Assembly (NCBI RefSeq): GCF_028476545.1
Contig: NW_026731985.1
Coordinates: 718,501 to 782,500 of the forward strand
Length of the DNA: 64,000 nt
Origin: Physella acuta
Taxonomy: Eukaryota; Mollusca; Gastropoda; Physidae
Direction of reading: 5' to 3'
Shown here piece after piece: positions 59,560 through 64,000 of the stretch (positions are counted from its first letter, which is position 1; each line of letters begins with the position of its first letter). The notes under the pieces were generated by a model, which was not told the DNA's origin, searched no databases, and saw nothing but the letters and a program-made list of their open reading frames with translations. The position numbers were made by a program, and so were the translations under genes.

Positions 59560-62500
59560 ATGGCAGCGGAAACAGGGATACCCTCTGTTTATTTGGAGCA
59601 CCAATTATCGCACGGTAATTATTAATGTATATTTTCTCGTTTTGGTACATTTTAACAAATATACATTATTGTTTTGTATTTTTCCCAATACAGTACGTTT
59701 AGAAATGTCCCCATATGTCGTGTAGATCTATCTATGTTTAGTCTAAAAACAATGAATGTGTTGACTTGAGTGTTGTCAGAACCTGAACTGTAGTAGAAAC
59801 CGACTGAGGCTGTTTTCAGTTTTCATCTGACTGAACTTTACTTTTGTACATTTTAGATTCAACTCTGGGTTCTAGATCCGAATTCTAGATCTAAATATGG
59901 TCCAGATTCTTGCTCAAGATGTAGGCCTATATTTTCAAGATTTAGATATTAAAACATGGGCCTATTTAATAGGCCTATGCCTATAATTTTACAGCAGGTC
60001 TGTAGGCCTAACTGAACTGAAATGTTGTGCAGATGTAGATCTAGATCTAGATCTATCTTGATCTAGTATCTAGGCCTTTTGTTTCTTCTAACTCTAGCTT
60101 AGGACCATTCATTTCTAGACTGTAGCTAATCTAGGTTAGATGTCATTTTCTTGATTTTTAGAGCTAGATCTAGATCTAGATAGTAGATAGTTCTAGTTTT
60201 TTACGAAGTCTAAAATTTTTATTATTTTTCTAGATCTTAGATCTTAATTTTCTAGATAAATGCCAAAGTTTTCGCATGTTAAAATTTAGCCTAGGGCCTA
60301 GATTCTATGTATTTTAAAAACCAAAAGGATATTATGATACATCTTGGGTTATCTTCCAAAGTTATTTATAGATTTAGGCCTACATCTTTTTATTGATTGA
60401 CCAATGTTTGGAATTATTGTTTGGTTTATATAGAAAGTTATTTTATGTAGTAGTCATAAATAGAACGAGTTTTTTAGATCTAGATTCAAATTAAGATAGA
60501 AGCCAAACCAAAAATTTAGGCTATTTTGTAATAATTGTACACATTTTTCTTCCCCCTGCTGTCTGGGTTTGTGGTCAAATCTTATAGGCTACCTTAAATT
60601 TTAAACAGTACAGTCTAATTTTTAACCTATTTAAATTAATCTTTTCAAATTTAAGATCACTATATAGTACAGCAGTAGGGAAAAAGTTGGTAGCAATCAG
60701 GTGAGCTAGAGTAGGAGGTGGATGGGCTAATTTGTCACTAAATACTAATCAAATTTCAAAGCCAATAATCTTAGTCATGTGGGCTGTCAACTGTATAAAG
60801 ACTGGATATAATGCACATTTGACATATTGATATTGTATTTTAAATCTTTTAATTTAATACAAGGTATGATTGATTTTCTATTGTTAAAAAATGGTTTTAT
60901 AATTCATTTCCTGTGGGTGCTCAAGCTACAGACCTATATTTATTTGCATGTCACCTGGCCACTGAGTGTAAATGACCTCCGATTCAATTTGGCTTGGTTG
61001 TATCTTAGTTTCTGTTTCATCCATAAAGACGAATGAAAAGTTTTCAAGTCTAGCTGAGTCTTGTTATTATTTTAATGTGAGACTGAAAAAATGATATTCA
61101 TATGCCAGAATTTTTAAAAATGAATTTTGTAGGATAGTACTTGAATAATTCTGAACAGTTGGAGCACCTCTTTTCTAATGGTAAGCAGGCATCCATGTAG
61201 AATATATAATAACTGAGGAGTCTATAATAAATGTTTAGAAACAAATAACAGGTGGTTGAGAAAAATTAAGGTCTTTTTTTACGTTTATAGTAAAGTGAGC
61301 CAATTTTATATTTTTTCTATTTTTGGTATATTTTCATACATAACAAAATAAAGATAATCAGTTATATCTTATTGCTATTTAAATATAAATAGTTAATAAT
61401 ATAGATATAAAAAGCATTGAAACAAAATGGACAGGAAACCTAAGTTAAAACTTGTGAACCATCCTGATTATTTCTCAGTTTATATCAGCCAGATAATGCC
61501 TTACCGGGGTTTTATAATGACTTTTTAAAAGTCCTTAAATAACAGTAAATTGAGCTTAACATTTGGTCTTTTGTTACCTTATAATGGATACACTTTTCTT
61601 TACAATGGAATAGATTGAATCATAAATATATCTAAAATTTAATGGTTTTTGGCCAACATTTCAGGTTGATTTGGTTAGGTATCATTTATTTATATGTAAA
61701 TCTAAGAGTAGTAGAGTCATTTCATTTTCAAGTTTCATTTAGATTGAAGTTGCTCAGAAAAAGTAAGTATAGTAGTTTGCCACATGTAAGACTGCTTAGA
61801 TTGTTATACATAAGTATTACCCAAAGACATGTGTTGGTAATACCTTTTGCAGCTATTTTCAATTTGGGAATGTCAGTTCTTTCAAATTAAATGCTGTGAT
61901 TGTAATCATAAAATTTAAGTATAAAACCTTTCTGTCATGTTAGTTACTAATAAAAGCTTTCGACATTCTTGAGAACTCTTACTAGTTTGTTGTATTTTTT
62001 ATTCATTTTCAGTGCAGTTAAAATCTTTGTTATAAAGGTTTTTATTTTTGTTTTATTTAGACCTCAGCTTATGGATGGATAGTTTGGTGCTGTCAATTCT
62101 CTGTCGAGCTGCCATTACTTTTTCTAAGTTCAGAAGCATCTAATGGGTTCCAATCCAAATAACTTCAGACCAATGTATTAGTACTTGTGCATTCTACTGT
62201 TCAGCCACTCAGTCTCACTTGATGTATCTTAAAATCACATTATTTTTATTTCATGAAATAATTGTTTTAGCACTAGTTTTAATACAGAGAGGCAGTTGTA
62301 AGTAATGTAAGAACATTTGGGGAAAAAAACTGATAAAAATATTAATCTGTAGTTTAAAATTTGACTAAAATGCTTAAGTCATTATTAATAATAAAAATTT
62401 TTTTATTACAAATTAAGCTGACCAAATTGCAATTTGTTTTTAAAAAACACAATTAATTCTGCAAACAATTATTGCATATTTGCACTCTTGTCTTGATCTA

Positions 62501-63872
62501 TACTAATGTTACTTTCACTTAGGTATTTGCATTTCAATTGTTTCATGTGTTTTTATGGTATCTGCAATTTTAACATTGTTTTCCGATTTAATAATAACAA
62601 ACTAATTCTTTTTTTTCTTCTGACAATGGATAACATTTTACTACTGGAAAATATTAAAGAAATGTTTTTATTGCAGGTCGAGCTACCAAAAGACAGCAAG
62701 GTTCAATTATTGAGAAACTTCGTCACCGAAGTGCTCAAAATCGTTCTTGGACTGATAGCATAAAAACTGTGCGCAATGCTGTTGCAGTAAGTAAAACAGT
62801 AGTTATTGTATTTTGGAAAGCTGTATTTTTCTCAAAGATTTTGTTGTTGAAATTGAAAGGTTTTAATTTGGTAAAGATGTTCTGTTCGTGCTTTAAAAAA
62901 TATTGCTGCATGTTTTCTTGATATTCATATAGTTTGTTTGATTCTGATCATACAATTTTTTTAGGAGCGCCGTATGCAGGCAGATAATATGGAAAACTCC
63001 TGTGTTAAAAAATGCTTAGACACTATACAAAAAGCAATGAAGGGTATGTTGATAAACTTAAACTATTTATACTTTAAATTTTTATTTTAATTTTTTATAA
63101 ATAGTGCTGGAGTTAACCTTAAATTTTAAAATATTTTTTTTTAGTTATATCTCCACAAACATTAAAAGAAAGATTAGATTTAATTGGTCGTCAGTTGGGG
63201 CTCACAACAAATATTCAGGAGCAGAAGGTGTCTATTGGAACTGATGCCTTTCAAGTGGATGTTATATTAGATGGAGGAACCATATCCAATGTAAAGTTAG
63301 CCAATCAAGGAGATATTATTGTAAGTCATGTTTAATTCAAAATAAGTATCTGTTAAACAATCAGTCAATTTAGGTTTTTATATTATTAAGCATCACAAGT
63401 GTTTTGCTTTGCTGATAAACATTGGTTTAAAAAAAATAACATGATAAGCTAATTGTTTGCTTAAAACTTTGTATTTGTAATGCATGTTTTATTTCTCCAT
63501 ACAATTTAACCGTTTACCTGATTTGTAACTGTTATTGGGTTCCCTGAAAATGTTTTATTTTTCAAAGAACTAAGAAAAAAATTCTTGGTATAAGAAAAAT
63601 TGTGTTGTCTAATTTTCCATTTGATTAATATCCATAGGACTGTCCAGACCTTAGAGACATTTTGAAGTAAGTGCTTTTTATATAAATGCATTGTAAACTA
63701 TAAGCCCATCTTTATGTATGGATGTAACATTTTACAATTTTAAACAATTCTGTTTTGTAATTTTTCTTTAAATATTAACAGTGATAATATTTTTATTCAG
63801 GAAAGGAGATTTTACAGAGTTTATTGAGCATTTACAAGGACTACAGAGCATTTATCAAGTCACAAACGATGA
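59560..63872 (+). CDS. MED1: Mediator complex subunit 1, N-terminal part, six exons, runs off the window
   Basis: Exons 59560-59614, 62677-62786, 62965-63043, 63145-63320, 63638-63666, 63801-63872 join in frame to 173 residues plus two bases, with a GT donor after 63872. MED1 is the Mediator subunit that vertebrates use to contact nuclear receptors. Recognition rests on the conserved N-terminal fold: IIEKLRHRSAQNRSWTDSIK, KKCLDTIQKAMK, LKERLDLIGRQLGL, FQVDVILDGG and GDFTEFIEHLQGL, each matching a block of the human protein. The start ATG lies in an AAAGATGGCAGCGG context, a YY1-like site that also fits an initiator. Intron 1 is about 3 kb and holds TCTAGA patches but no clear element. The vertebrate LXXLL motifs lie far downstream and cannot be judged here. 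Confidence 0.93.
59870..60255. repeat. TCTAGA/AGATCT-rich patches in MED1 intron 1
   Basis: Clusters of TCTAGA and AGATCT at about 59870-59892, 60030-60070, 60163-60190 and 60226-60255, within the first 700 bp after MED1 exon 1. Confidence 0.65.
60256..62676 (+). other. Rest of MED1 intron 1, no feature recognised
   Basis: AT-rich intron sequence. Open frames at about 60827-61036, 61642-61890 and 62506-62763 show no family resemblance. The last overlaps exon 2 in the wrong frame. Confidence 0.5.
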
Positions 63873-64000
63873 GTATGTACTTTTCAATTATAAAGATATA
63901 TGTTGTAGCTGTGGAGCTAGTCCAACATTTTTTTTGTAGGATTTCATGTTAAAACTGTGTAACTAGAAGTTATATTGGCTTGGTTACCTTCAACTGCTCT

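Noticed and set aside
62506-62763. 85-codon open frame overlapping MED1 exon 2
   Set aside because: It uses a different frame from the conserved MED1 reading, which enters exon 2 at 62677.

Overview
This is a eukaryotic nuclear window, AT-rich and intron-rich, with five protein-coding genes whose exons I could join in frame by GT/AG splice sites. Gene content (a ciliary CFAP69, one CDK12/13 where vertebrates have two, one Ral GTPase, INPP1, MED1) marks a bilaterian. The repeat landscape (TCTAGA/AGATCT-rich tracts, a dispersed repeat starting near CTTTCTCGTATATACGAAG, many short hAT elements) points to a lophotrochozoan, most likely a gastropod mollusc. The species cannot be named from this alone.

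Layout. 1-1127: upstream region of CFAP69. 1128-16453 (+): CFAP69, 21 coding exons, 924 residues. 16454-22610: gene-free stretch between two convergent genes, with a large two-monomer minisatellite (about 17120-18250) and probably the long CDK12 3' UTR. 22611-30788 (-): CDK12/13, 10 coding exons, 1169 residues. 30789-41480: gene-poor mobile-element cluster, holding a young Ty3/Gypsy fossil, three hAT MITEs with 8-bp target duplications and an inverted-repeat composite. 41484-44225 (+): INPP1, 5 coding exons, 386 residues. 44226-51385: no recognised gene, but one unexplained terminal-exon-like segment on the minus strand. 51386-57355 (-): Ral GTPase, with two alternative last exons. 57356-59559: Ral 5' region and shared divergent promoter. 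59560-63872 (+): first six coding exons of MED1, running off the window.

The most interesting biology is in Ral. Its last exon is duplicated, and the two versions encode different membrane anchors: a polybasic tail ending CVIL (predicted geranylgeranylated) and a cysteine-bearing tail ending CVLM (predicted farnesylated). The layout resembles vertebrate KRAS4A/4B. The shared exon also carries NMVD where Ras-family GTPases have NKxD. The gene order CDK12/13 - INPP1 - Ral - MED1 looks ancestral: from memory, human CDK13 lies next to RALA (7p14) and human CDK12 next to MED1 (17q12).

The genes serve separate jobs: cilium or flagellum structure (CFAP69), transcription elongation kinase (CDK12), Mediator (MED1), inositol phosphate recycling (INPP1) and membrane traffic signalling (Ral). 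CDK12 and MED1 both act on RNA polymerase II. Mobile elements sit in introns and intergenic DNA and none was seen to interrupt an exon.
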